Positions 18,332 through 26,564 of a stretch of 64,000 nt of DNA are shown here, one piece after another; position 1 is the first letter of the stretch, and every line of letters begins with the position of its first letter. A program made the position numbers and the translations under genes. The notes under the pieces are model-generated. The model had not been told where the DNA came from. It saw only the letters and a program-made list of their open reading frames with translations, and ran no database searches. Source of the DNA: HXMU1428-3 sp965215715 (GTDB lineage Bacteria > Pseudomonadota > Alphaproteobacteria > Rhizobiales > HXMU1428-3); assembly GCA_965215715.1 (NCBI GenBank), contig OZ244129.1, forward strand, positions 434,001-498,000, written 5' to 3'.

Positions 18332-19069
18332 TTAAACCTCTTGCGGCCGGAAGGCACCAGGGGGAATAAGGCCCGGTTCAACATAGGCAAAATATAAGGC
18401 ATCCAATTGTGCCCATAAAACATTACATTTAAAGGTCAGAGCTTCTAATGCTCTTTGTTGCAGATCGATTGTGTCTGCATGTTCTAGCACATATTTTAGC
18501 GCAAAATTTGCGTCTCTTGGTGCTTGATTTAACCGCCGGCGAAAATATTTCATAACGCTTTCATCGATGAAATCATAATTTTCCAGCATGCCTGAGATGC
18601 GCTCTTCATGAATTTTTGGTGCAAACAATTCAGTTAGAGAGGAAGCTACAGCCTGGACCATTGGCCCGCGTTTTACATATTCCACATATTCTTCAACGGC
18701 ATGGACTGTGGTTGGCAGTGCTTGTTTTGTTGAAATGACGATTTCAGGGTCAATGCCAAGGCCGGTTGTTAGGGCCAGCCAGCGTTCAATGCCGCCTTCT
18801 TCTTCAACGCCGTCACCATCATGGTCTTGAATGCGATGGATCCATTCTCTGCGCAATTCGCGGCAGGTGGTACGCGCCATGAGGGCGGCATCCTTGCGCG
18901 GGATGGCAGCTTGATAACAATAACGGTTAAGGGCCCAGGCTTGGACCTGGCCTTTGTTGAGTTCCCCGCCATGTAGTTTTTTATGGAAGGGGTGTAGTGA
19001 GTGATAACGTTCAGCGCCTATGGCCCGAAGGGCAGCTTCTAATTCATCCCGGCTCATTAATTCTGTCAT
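18332..19069 (-). CDS. pqqC: pyrroloquinoline-quinone synthase PqqC
   Basis: 245 residues from the ATG at 19069. This start overlaps the pqqB stop (ATGA) and has GGAG 8 nt upstream inside pqqB; a longer reading from 19105 is less likely. PqqC is the cofactorless oxidase that carries out the last eight-electron oxidation and ring closure. Family motifs are YHSLHPFHKKLHGGELNKGQVQ (split here), WALNRYCYQAAIPRKDA and HRIQDHDGD. The gene is all-helical, TenA-like, as expected. Confidence 0.96.
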   Translation of the reverse strand: MTELMSRDELEAALRAIGAERYHSLHPFHKKLHGGELNKGQVQAWALNRYCYQAAIPRKDAALMARTTCRELRREWIHRIQDHDGDGVEEEGGIERWLALTTGLGIDPEIVISTKQALPTTVHAVEEYVEYVKRGPMVQAVASSLTELFAPKIHEERISGMLENYDFIDESVMKYFRRRLNQAPRDANFALKYVLEHADTIDLQQRALEALTFKCNVLWAQLDALYFAYVEPGLIPPGAFRPQEV

Positions 19070-19998
19070 AGGGTTATCTCCATACCATCGTAAGATACTT
19101 GCCATCCAGCTTGTTCAACAATTTTGCGTTCCTGAGAATTGTCGCGCAGAACAGGATTTGAATTGTTTATATGAATGAAAACTTTTTTATTGATATCCAA
19201 GTCTTGCAGTAAGGCAAGAGAGCCATCATCACCTGACATGTTCATATGGCCCATTCTGTCCCCTGTTTTGGGCAGGAGGCCTTGGTCAAGCATTTCATTG
19301 TTGGTGAACAAAGTGCCATCAAAAAAGATAAGCTCTGCACCTGTGATGCGTGTCTTTAAAGGCTCATCAAGAGCGGCACAGCCTGGGATATAATAAAAAC
19401 ATTGGCCGGTGGCGATTTCTTTTACTTCTAACCCGATGGTATCACCTTCTTGGGTGCCAAAATTATCGCCTTGTGCATTGTCTTCTAGATATAGCGCCAC
19501 TTTGCCAGGTACGGGAAAAGGGGTCACTTCTAAGCCTGTTGAGCCTAGTGGGCCGTTAACTTCAAAGGGTGTGTTGAGGTTGGTGATGTGGCGTTTTACT
19601 TTTTCCTCGTTGAGGACATTAAAAATTGAATTGGCATTTAATGTGTCCATCACCCGGTTTGAGGCATAGATGTTAAAGGCGTGCCCTTCACGAAGACACA
19701 ACAGGCCGGTTACATGGTCAACATCACCATTGGTTAGAATAACCGCTTGTATGGGGCTGTTACGAACGGGGCCATCTTTGTGGGGGTGGAGTTCTTTGGT
19801 GTCGAATATTTGTTGGCGAATGTCTGGTGAGGCATTTAATAGCACCCAATCTTTTTCATTTGCGCTGACGGCAATTGATGATTGGCTTCTTGGGGCTACA
19901 AATTCATGGCCGTTGCGAGCGTCTTTTGAATTTGGCGCGTTACAGTTCCATTGTGGCAAGCCGCCGCCTGCGCCTGATCCCAGAACTTTTATTTTCAT
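19066..19998 (-). CDS. pqqB: PQQ biosynthesis protein PqqB
   Basis: 310 residues, metallo-beta-lactamase fold. PqqB is thought to hydroxylate the Tyr-derived part of the crosslinked intermediate. Diagnostic N-terminus KVLGSGAGGGLPQWNCNAPNS; metal-site region ILTNGDVDHVTGLLCLRE; and the late block RMGHMNMSGDDGS. First gene after the terminator that follows pqqA copy 1, so pqqBCDE is probably expressed by read-through at a lower level than pqqA. Confidence 0.96.
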   Translation of the reverse strand: MKIKVLGSGAGGGLPQWNCNAPNSKDARNGHEFVAPRSQSSIAVSANEKDWVLLNASPDIRQQIFDTKELHPHKDGPVRNSPIQAVILTNGDVDHVTGLLCLREGHAFNIYASNRVMDTLNANSIFNVLNEEKVKRHITNLNTPFEVNGPLGSTGLEVTPFPVPGKVALYLEDNAQGDNFGTQEGDTIGLEVKEIATGQCFYYIPGCAALDEPLKTRITGAELIFFDGTLFTNNEMLDQGLLPKTGDRMGHMNMSGDDGSLALLQDLDINKKVFIHINNSNPVLRDNSQERKIVEQAGWQVSYDGMEITL

Positions 19999-20238
19999 TC
20001 TTGTTGATTCCCCTTAGCTTCTTTTTCATAGAGCCCTTTGTTCTTTATAATTATACTAGGGCATTTTTTATTTTGTTTTTAAGTTAGCAAACGATGCCGC
20101 ACAGCTTTTTTAATTACAATGATAAAAGTCAAATTCAGGCTTTCGTTTTGTTCTAAAGTTGGGATTGGGTTGTTATCGTTTCGGCTTGGTGGTTCCTCTC
20201 AAGAGATGTGTTCCTGGTTTTGCGAAACGGTGTTGGTT

Positions 20239-20273
20239 AAAAAAAACGGTGATGAAAAAATGTTCCATCACCG
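20239..20273 (-). terminator. intrinsic terminator after pqqA copy 1
   Basis: Stem CGGTGATG (20247-20254) with CATCACCG (20266-20273) and an 11-nt loop. On the minus strand it is followed by a run of eight T (A tract 20239-20246). It lies between pqqA copy 1 and pqqB, where partial termination would give excess pqqA transcript over pqqBCDE, a known pattern in PQQ clusters. Confidence 0.85.
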
Positions 20274-20312
20274 CTCCGTTAGACATGTGTCGTCAAACTG
20301 AAGAGAAACGTT

Positions 20313-20402
20313 CTAGGCACGGTCCAATTCAGCTGGCATATAGCTAGTTACTTCCATGCCTGTTTCAGTTTCTGAAACTTCTGGTGTATTCCAATCTTTC
20401 AT
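20313..20402 (-). CDS. pqqA: PQQ precursor peptide PqqA, copy 1
   Basis: 29-residue peptide beginning MKDWNTPEVSETETG and ending PAELDRA. It carries the PqqA signature E-x3-Y (Glu17 and Tyr21 in MEVTSYM), the two residues that become the PQQ backbone. A strong ribosome site (GGAGA) is 8 nt upstream of the ATG at 20402. The encoded peptide is identical to copy 2 although the coding sequences differ at seven synonymous positions. The N-terminus differs from the common KWTTPS type seen in many proteobacteria. Followed by its own terminator, then pqqB. Confidence 0.95.
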   Translation of the reverse strand: MKDWNTPEVSETETGMEVTSYMPAELDRA

Positions 20403-20477
20403 GTCTGTCTCCTTGAAACGTTAGAGTTTCTGTTATTTTTAGCAAGTCGAGGATGAAAACTGTATCTTCGTCTTACT

Positions 20478-20493
20478 GGTTACCAATGTAACC
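20478..20493. promoter_or_regulatory. inverted repeat upstream of pqqA copy 1
   Basis: Perfect 6-4-6 inverted repeat GGTTAC-CAAT-GTAACC, 76 to 91 nt before the pqqA copy 1 start codon. Position and symmetry fit an operator for a dimeric regulator. No counterpart was found in front of pqqA copy 2, so the two copies may be regulated differently. Confidence 0.4.
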
Positions 20494-20748
20494 AATTATG
20501 CTGTCCAGCACTAATCATAAATATAAATAGGGTGGCCAGCAGAATCTTATTATCTAGGAAAATTTGGCATAAATCATGAGAGAATTATGAGAATATGATG
20601 AGATATCGGTAATTTTGTGCAATTTTTTTGCAATAAAAGGAAGCACTCAAACTTTTTTTTGGGGGTGGCCCGTGTTCCTTTACTGGAAGATGGGTGTTTT
20701 ATAAAGTTAACCTTTTGTTTGTTTTTTACGGATTGGGCTAGATAAATG

Positions 20749-20780
20749 CAAAAAACCGGCAGGCGAATAACCTACCGGTC
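20749..20780 (-). terminator. intrinsic terminator after pqqA copy 2
   Basis: Nine-base arms ACCGGCAGG (20755-20763) and CCTACCGGT (20771-20779) pair apart from one G-T, with a 7-nt loop, followed on the minus strand by a T run (A tract 20750-20755). It closes a short transcript that carries only pqqA copy 2, so this copy forms an independent unit. Confidence 0.85.
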
Positions 20781-20818
20781 TTGTAAAAACTTTGGTCCGC
20801 AGTTTAGCGTTAAGCTTC

Positions 20819-20908
20819 TTATGCGCGGTCCAATTCAGCTGGCATGTAGCTGGTTACTTCCATACCTGTTTCAGTTTCTGAAACTTCAGGTGTGTTCCAA
20901 TCTTTCAT
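20819..20908 (-). CDS. pqqA: PQQ precursor peptide PqqA, copy 2
   Basis: 29-residue peptide identical in every residue to copy 1 (Glu17 and Tyr21 crosslink residues present). Ribosome site GGAGA 8 nt before the ATG at 20908. Compared with copy 1 there are seven base changes, all synonymous, plus TAA in place of TAG as the stop, so both copies are under purifying selection rather than one decaying. It has its own terminator 40 nt downstream. Multiple pqqA copies are known in some methylotrophs, where they raise precursor supply. Confidence 0.95.
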   Translation of the reverse strand: MKDWNTPEVSETETGMEVTSYMPAELDRA

Positions 20909-21146
20909 TGTTTTCTCCAAATCACTTAAATTTAGTGTTTCACCAAAGTGAAAAAATAATGGTTCATTTAGGTCGTCTACCAACCTTGGGGGCAATTTAG
21001 CTATAAAGTTTTCATTTTTGCAAGCAAAAAGCCCCTTTTTTATGCGTTTATAGGTCCTTTGGGGGAGATGCAGGGGCCCGTGTGGGGATAATAAGTGAGT
21101 GAAAGGCAGTTATAAGTTTCCTTTTAAGGAAACGATCTAAAAGCGT

Positions 21147-21398
21147 TTATCCGCCTGCAACAGGAGGCCAGATGGCTAAGGTATCTCCATCGTTTAAGAT
21201 TTTTGCATCTGCAGCCAGTAAAGGTGTGTAGTTGCCATTAATGAGTATTAGGTGACAGCTTTCTTTGGGCACTTGATATTGATTTAAAATATCCATGACT
21301 GATGTGCCTTCATCGACCTTTAAACTAATTTCATTTTTTTTGGCTGTTTCTGGCAAGCAATTGCTTAGTGTTGCATATAATTTTAGTGTGATATCCAT
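21147..21398 (-). CDS. aorD: MoaD/ThiS-type sulfur carrier, probably AorD
   Basis: 83 residues of ubiquitin-like fold: TLKLYATLSNCLPE, a hydrophobic core and the C-terminal Gly-Gly (WPPVAGG) that would be thiocarboxylated and donate sulfur to molybdopterin. Proximity to the aldehyde oxidoreductase genes suggests a dedicated carrier for the tungsto- or molybdo-bispterin of that enzyme, as for aorD of Aromatoleum aor clusters. A strong hairpin (21476-21508) separates it from the upstream gene, so it may have its own promoter. Confidence 0.85.
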   Translation of the reverse strand: MDITLKLYATLSNCLPETAKKNEISLKVDEGTSVMDILNQYQVPKESCHLILINGNYTPLLAADAKILNDGDTLAIWPPVAGG

Positions 21399-21475
21399 TG
21401 GTTGATCTTTGTGGCGGTTTAAGTTTGACCTTTAATATAGGTTGGACTTTGAGAGAACTCAATGATCTAAACCTA

Positions 21476-21508
21476 AAAAAGCAGCACGTTTGTTGCGTGC
21501 TGCTTTTT
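21476..21508. terminator. bidirectional-type hairpin terminator between the barrel gene and aorD
   Basis: Perfect 8-bp stem GCAGCACG (21481-21488)/CGTGCTGC (21496-21503) with a 7-nt loop, flanked by A5 on the left and T5 on the right, so it could end transcription in either direction. Its position 32 bp after the barrel gene stop on the minus strand makes it the likely end of that transcript. Confidence 0.85.
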
Positions 21509-21539
21509 GGGAAATAGGATTTTTTGGAAAGGTTCGATA

Positions 21540-22349
21540 TTAAAAATCGATTTCGAAACCCCATTTTATAGTCACATCTGGGGTGTCATCCGTTGTTCCA
21601 AACAGAACACCCAATTGGCCTTCAAATTCCATGCCTTCTTCTTCATCGTCGTCACCATCATCATCTTTCATTGAAGGCGTGCTGTGGCGTTCGCCAAGTT
21701 CACGACTGAAATAGACAACAGGGCCAACTTTGTGTTCATCAATATCGTCTTCATTAGGATCATCAAGGTCTTTATGGCTGCCATAGCCTTCAACACCGAT
21801 GGCCAAATGTTCATTAAAGCTGTATTTTACTTGATAGGCATATTCAACACCATCAAACTTTTCATCATCTTCGGCATCAATATCTGAGATGTAAAAGAGA
21901 TTACCGCGGACAAGGAATTTGCCGAATTCTTGTTCAGCAATGGCGCCAAGCTTATATTCTTTTTCATTCGGTTCGTCATCTTCTGCTGCAAACTCTTTAG
22001 TGATTTCAGCAAAAAGGGCGAACCCAAAGCCGTTTTTTTCTGGGTCAATAAGCTCAAATTGAACTGATCCTTCGATTTCTGAGAATTCGAAATCTCTTTC
22101 GCCTTCTTCCTCTTCAAAGCCGATACCAACGGTTAAGAGTAACCAATTGGTCATGCCGATCTGGGCTTCAAGTTCATGCTCATGTTCATATGCGCCTTCA
22201 CCGTTATCATCGGTGTAAGTGGCTTCATATTGCACTTCAACTTCGCCCTTTTCTACACCGGCTTCTTCAAGGCTTAAAGCGTGAGCTGGTAAGTTCCAGA
22301 GAAGCATGGCTGCAAGAGCAGCTGTGATTTTAAATGTTTTACCTAACAT
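21540..22349 (-). CDS. acidic outer-membrane beta-barrel-like protein
   Basis: 269 residues. Signal peptide MLGKTFKITAALAAMLLWNLPAHA. The mature part alternates amphipathic strands (VGIGFEEEE, SVQFELIDPEKNGFGFALFAEIT, KFLVRGNLFYIS, YQVKYSFNEHLAIGVEGYG) with very acidic turns (EEEEGERD, AEDDEPNE, DAEDDEKFD, KDDDGDDDEEEG) and ends in a terminal Phe (IDF), the signature recognised by the outer membrane insertion machine. The acidic loops may bind cations. It sits between aorC and aorD but has its own terminator; a functional link is unproven. Confidence 0.7.
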   Translation of the reverse strand: MLGKTFKITAALAAMLLWNLPAHALSLEEAGVEKGEVEVQYEATYTDDNGEGAYEHEHELEAQIGMTNWLLLTVGIGFEEEEGERDFEFSEIEGSVQFELIDPEKNGFGFALFAEITKEFAAEDDEPNEKEYKLGAIAEQEFGKFLVRGNLFYISDIDAEDDEKFDGVEYAYQVKYSFNEHLAIGVEGYGSHKDLDDPNEDDIDEHKVGPVVYFSRELGERHSTPSMKDDDGDDDEEEGMEFEGQLGVLFGTTDDTPDVTIKWGFEIDF

Positions 22350-22663
22350 AAATAGTCCCCAAAATGTTCAGTTCGAAATTGTTTTGCTTTCACATCTTGT
22401 AAGCAAGCATAGACGATTGCTTAGTAAAGAGGCGACATCCCCCTCAATTCATGAGGTTCAACAAACCTTTTGAATGTAATAGAAAAAAAGAACGCTTTGA
22501 AAACAGATAAAGTCAAGTTTGGTTTATTTTTATGAGTTGTTTGTGGGGAGGTGATAAAATGTCAACACAATCTGATAAGTTTATAAGAAGTTTATGATAA
22601 AGCTCCAAAAAATACCATCTTAATCGTTCTGATTTATTATTATTCTATAATCTATAACTCTTA

Positions 22664-22695
22664 AAAAAACCCCCTTAAACCTAGGTTTAAGGGGG
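22664..22695 (-). terminator. intrinsic terminator after aorC
   Basis: Perfect palindrome of 26 bp (CCCCCTTAAACC at 22670 and GGTTTAAGGGGG to 22695), followed on the minus strand by seven T (22663-22669). It ends the aorA-aorB-aorC transcript about 67 bp past the aorC stop. Confidence 0.9.
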
Positions 22696-22761
22696 GGTGC
22701 AAATAGTTAATTATGTGAATAAGGATGATCGAATGCGATAGAAATCAGTAAACGATTTTTA

Positions 22762-24006
22762 CTAAACGACTCCTTGGGCTACGGCTACATAGGCCTCCGG
22801 TAAGCGCTCCGGTGACTTCATGAGCTTGTCTTTCCATGTCCCAAGATCTAATTTTGTTTGTATGAGGCCGCGTAGAATGCCGACATGTTCGGTTAGTCCA
22901 ACAGCTTGGCCGCCAACTAGGGTGTTGCCATCAAATTCAAGGCGTAAATAGCGGTTGTTTTCTTTGTCCACCATGCGGGCACTGTCCCCCCCTTCAACGC
23001 CCATCCAAAGACCAAAGGAGGCGGTGATGAGGCCCATGGATTCCAGCACGTTCATGTTGAGGCTGCCTTCATGAGGTGTGGCTTTGCCTGTCATGTTTTG
23101 GGCGGCAATGCGCCCGTGCTCAACAGCGACGGGTTGAATGGCCAGCATCTCTGCCTTTTGGGTGGAGAAATCGATGGCTTGGCAAACGTCACCGGCGGCA
23201 TAAACATCTGGTACGCTGGTTCGCATATATTGGTCGACCAAAATGCCGTGTTCTATTTGCACACCGGATGAGGCTAAAAAGCCAATGTTGGGTTGAACGC
23301 CAGCGGCCACCACTAAAAGCTTGGCGTCTAATGTTTCGCCGCCTTTGGTGTGAACGCTTAGGCCTTCAGGCCCGTCTGTCACTTCTGAGATCATGGTGCT
23401 GGTGAGTACGCGCACGCCCTTGCTTTCGCACCACTCTTGCAACATGGTGCCAGCTGTTTCATCGAGCATGCGCGGGACCATGCGGTCTCCCATTTCAACC
23501 ACTGTCAGGTTTACACCTTTCAGCGCCAAAGATTCTAAAATGATGGAGCCGATAAAGCCTGCGCCCATAAGCACAACAGGTTCACCTTTTTGAGCAAGGC
23601 GTGCAATGTGGCGCGCGTCTTCTAGCGTCCAACAATTATGAACGCCGTCTTTGTCCAGGCCTGGCACAGGGGGGACAATTGGGCTGGCGCCTGTTGCAAT
23701 CAATAGCTTATCAAAGGCAACTTCTGAGCCATCTTCTAATTTAAGGCGTTTTGATTTGCCATGGAGGCCAGCGGCTTTGCCGTGGACATAATCAATGTTC
23801 AGGCTTTGATAGTGATCTTGTTGTTGGCGTAAATAGGTGCCGTCTTCGCCGACTTTTTCGATTAGGTAATAGGGAATGGCCATGCGCGAATAGGGTGGTT
23901 CTGGTTCGCCGCCCATTAGGGTGATTTTGGCAGTTTTATCATGTTTGCGTAGCGTTTCTGCTGCTGTGACCCCGGCTGGTCCTGCGCCTAGTACAAGATA
24001 ATGCAT
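22762..24006 (-). CDS. aorC: FAD/NAD-dependent oxidoreductase subunit, AorC-like
   Basis: 414 residues from the ATG at 24006, preferred over 24015 because GAGGG lies 9 nt upstream. Pyridine nucleotide-disulfide oxidoreductase fold: FAD-binding VLGAGPAGVTAAETL at the N-terminus, NAD-binding GAGFIGSIILESLALKGV in the middle, and the second FAD contact YAAGDVCQAID. In Aromatoleum, AorC takes electrons from the polyferredoxin AorA and reduces NAD. Located 166 bp downstream of aorB, with a hairpin in between that may reduce its level relative to aorAB. Confidence 0.9.
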   Translation of the reverse strand: MHYLVLGAGPAGVTAAETLRKHDKTAKITLMGGEPEPPYSRMAIPYYLIEKVGEDGTYLRQQQDHYQSLNIDYVHGKAAGLHGKSKRLKLEDGSEVAFDKLLIATGASPIVPPVPGLDKDGVHNCWTLEDARHIARLAQKGEPVVLMGAGFIGSIILESLALKGVNLTVVEMGDRMVPRMLDETAGTMLQEWCESKGVRVLTSTMISEVTDGPEGLSVHTKGGETLDAKLLVVAAGVQPNIGFLASSGVQIEHGILVDQYMRTSVPDVYAAGDVCQAIDFSTQKAEMLAIQPVAVEHGRIAAQNMTGKATPHEGSLNMNVLESMGLITASFGLWMGVEGGDSARMVDKENNRYLRLEFDGNTLVGGQAVGLTEHVGILRGLIQTKLDLGTWKDKLMKSPERLPEAYVAVAQGVV

Positions 24007-24144
24007 AGCAAGCATCCCTCATTAATTGTTCTGTTTGTTCGTTTAGAGTTAGACAAGGGCTGAAACAGTCAGGCCAGTTTTATGCATTGGTGCGGCTTTC
24101 GCCCCATTATAGCTTAAGTGCTTTATTTGTGCCCTTTTATAAAT

Positions 24145-24173
24145 ATCGGCCCCTTAAAGTTTAAGGGGCCGAT
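24145..24173 (-). terminator. strong hairpin between aorB and aorC
   Basis: ATCGGCCCCTTAAA (24145-24158) and TTTAAGGGGCCGAT (24160-24173) are exact reverse complements around one G, giving a long GC-rich stem with a minimal loop. No clear T run follows on the minus strand (ATATTTATAAA), so it could act as a leaky terminator or as a 3' stabiliser of aorAB mRNA, giving less aorC than aorAB. Confidence 0.6.
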
Positions 24174-24180
24174 TTTCATT

Positions 24181-26034
24181 TTATACACCCAAACGTGAAA
24201 GCGTTTCACTGGTTGGTGTGCCATCGGCTGACCATCCGCGAAGCTCATAATATTCAGGTAACATTTTATCCAGGCCTGCAACCAAACCTTGGGCAGGACC
24301 GGTTTTGGCAGCTTCTTTTAACAAGCGCTCTGGTAAGGTGTCTTTGTCACCTTTAATGCCAGCTGCCATGTTGTATTGGCGCTCCATGTTCCAAATCCGT
24401 TCGCCTGTTTCCATCATGTTGTCAACGGACCAATCGCCTTCACAAGCTGCATCAACTTGTGGGGCAATGTCTTCCATTGTCCAAGCAAAGGTGGTGAACA
24501 CGCAAATGCCAGCGCTATCAACAGCGGCGGTTGCGTCTTGGAAGGCTTTTACCAGACCGGCTTTGCCATCTGTCACCAATGGATCGGTTTTTTCTGGAAT
24601 GCCTAGGATTTCAGAGGCCACTGTGTATGAGCGCAAATGACAAGCACCGCGGTTGGATGTTGCATAAGTTAGCCCCATGCCTTGAATGCCGCGAGGGTCA
24701 TAGGCTGGGAATTCTTGCCCCTTAACGCTCATGGATAGGCCTGGGCGGCCATATTTTTCACAAAGACGTGCTGAGCCTAGCCCAATTTCTGCACCAAAGC
24801 CTTCAGCGATGCCAGTGAGTTCACAGACTTTTGTTAGGGCCTCGGCATTGCCGAATTTAAGCTCAATACCACCAGTGGTCTCAGTGTTAATAACGCCTTC
24901 TTCAAACAGGTCCATGGCAGCACCGATGGTGGCGCCTAGAGAAATTGGGTCCATGCCGTGTTCGTTGCACAAGAAGTTAGCGTATGTTAGCGCATCTAGA
25001 TCATTGACACCTGTGGCACAGCCCAAGGCCCACGCTGCTTCATATTCTAGCCCACCAGAGGCATGCTTGTAGCGGTCTCTGTCTTCGCCTTGAAGGGTGT
25101 AGTGGGTGGGATCAATGGTTGAGATCCGCCCGCATGCAATGGTACAGCCAAAACAGCCAACGTTGGTTGATAAGTTGGCTTTGCCGTCTGCACGGCGCGG
25201 TTCAGCCATTGCTTCAGCTGAAATGTCATGAGCGCCATCAAATTGAACATCTTGGCCATTGCGTGTTGGCATGGCGCCAGTTTCATTGATCACGTTCATA
25301 AGGACTTGGGTGCCAAATGCTGGCAAGCCTTCACCGGTCACAGCGTTTTCAGCCAATACTTTTTTGCCAGCGTCAGTCGCCGCAAAGAATTGTTCTGGAT
25401 TGTCAACGTCTACGCCGTTTGAGCCGCGTGCGACAATGGCTTTTAAGTTTTTAGAGCCCATAACCGCGCCAACGCCAGAGCGGCCAGCTGCACGGTGTTT
25501 GTTATTCACGATGCAGGCATATTTAACGCCTTTTTCGCCAGATACACCAATGGCAGCGACATGAGCAAGTGGGTCTTGGATTTCAGCTTTCACAGCGTCA
25601 TCTGTTTCCCAAACGCTTTTGCCCCAAAGATGCGAGGCGTCACGCAATTGGACATTGTCATTTTGTATTGAAAGGTAAACCGGGTTTGGTGATTTGCCTT
25701 CCAAAATGACCATGTCATAGCCTGAGAATTTTAATTCAGGGCCGAAATAACCACCTGAGTTAGAACAAGCAATCGCCCCTGTTAGAGGGCCTTTGGTGAT
25801 CACTGAATAGCGCCCACCAGTTGATGCACACGTGCCCGTTAGAGGGCCTGTGGCAAAGATTAGTTTGTTATCAGGTGATAGTGGATCAACGGTTGGGTCT
25901 GTTTCTTCAACCAGATATTTGGTTGCTAACCCGCGTTGTCCGAGATATTTTTGCGCCCAGTCCATATTGAGCGGCTCTTTTGTAATTTGACCTGAGGTCA
26001 AATTCACTCTTAAAATTGTTCGTGTCCAAGACAT
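24181..26034 (-). CDS. aorB: aldehyde ferredoxin oxidoreductase-type catalytic subunit, AorB-like
   Basis: 617 residues, the usual length of the AOR family, which oxidises aldehydes to acids at a tungsto- or molybdo-bispterin site. N-terminal domain: ILRVNLTSG, LGQRGLATKYL, FATGPLTGTCASTGGRYSV and GYFGPELKFSGYD. The [4Fe-4S] ligands are C294, C297 and C301 (NVGCFGCTIAC) with the fourth at C511 in DSAGICVF, which also supplies a pterin contact. All key positions are intact. Its neighbours aorA and aorC match the NAD-reducing AorABC complex of Aromatoleum. Tungsten versus molybdenum cannot be read from sequence. Confidence 0.93.
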   Translation of the reverse strand: MSWTRTILRVNLTSGQITKEPLNMDWAQKYLGQRGLATKYLVEETDPTVDPLSPDNKLIFATGPLTGTCASTGGRYSVITKGPLTGAIACSNSGGYFGPELKFSGYDMVILEGKSPNPVYLSIQNDNVQLRDASHLWGKSVWETDDAVKAEIQDPLAHVAAIGVSGEKGVKYACIVNNKHRAAGRSGVGAVMGSKNLKAIVARGSNGVDVDNPEQFFAATDAGKKVLAENAVTGEGLPAFGTQVLMNVINETGAMPTRNGQDVQFDGAHDISAEAMAEPRRADGKANLSTNVGCFGCTIACGRISTIDPTHYTLQGEDRDRYKHASGGLEYEAAWALGCATGVNDLDALTYANFLCNEHGMDPISLGATIGAAMDLFEEGVINTETTGGIELKFGNAEALTKVCELTGIAEGFGAEIGLGSARLCEKYGRPGLSMSVKGQEFPAYDPRGIQGMGLTYATSNRGACHLRSYTVASEILGIPEKTDPLVTDGKAGLVKAFQDATAAVDSAGICVFTTFAWTMEDIAPQVDAACEGDWSVDNMMETGERIWNMERQYNMAAGIKGDKDTLPERLLKEAAKTGPAQGLVAGLDKMLPEYYELRGWSADGTPTSETLSRLGV

Positions 26035-26072
26035 GGGACATCTCCCTTGACCAAAGTTATGTTGCCAATGAT

Positions 26073-26549
26073 TTACGTCGCTTGTGCGCCAGAATCTGTT
26101 TTGGCAGCCCAGGTTTTCATTTTATCAAATCCAGATTGCTCAACATCAGAATATACAATTGCATCTGTTGGGCAGGCTTTGGCACAGGCTGGATCACCAC
26201 CGCAAAGATCACATTTGATCACTTTGCCAGTGTCAGCATTGTAGTTGATGGTGCCAAAGGGGCAGGCGATGGTGCAGACCTTACAACCAACGCACAAATT
26301 ATCATGCACAAGCTTTACGCCTGAGGCATGATCTGTGGTGATGGCATTGACCGGACAAGCTTGTTGACACCAAGCTTCATCACATTGGGTACAGGTGTAA
26401 GGGACGAACCGTGCCTCTTCATGAAAGTCAAAAATCCGAATACGGGATTTGGCAGGGTTGAACGTTTGTTCATTCTCATAAGCACACGCCAGTTCACATT
26501 GCTTACAAGACGTGCATTTACCGGGATCGATTATCAGCGCAAGCTGCAT
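26073..26549 (-). CDS. aorA: four-cluster ferredoxin subunit, AorA-like
   Basis: 158 residues from the ATG at 26549, with AGGAGG 6 nt upstream. There are 16 Cys in four groups (12/15/18/22, 53/56/61/65, 86/89/92/96 and 113/116/122/126), enough for four [4Fe-4S] clusters, as in DmsB/HycB-type electron-transfer subunits. It would carry electrons from AorB to AorC. In the Aromatoleum enzyme this subunit also stacks to form filaments with AorB. First gene of the cluster, 38 bp before aorB. Confidence 0.92.
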   Translation of the reverse strand: MQLALIIDPGKCTSCKQCELACAYENEQTFNPAKSRIRIFDFHEEARFVPYTCTQCDEAWCQQACPVNAITTDHASGVKLVHDNLCVGCKVCTIACPFGTINYNADTGKVIKCDLCGGDPACAKACPTDAIVYSDVEQSGFDKMKTWAAKTDSGAQAT

Positions 26550-26564
26550 GTGTTCCCTCCTCAA

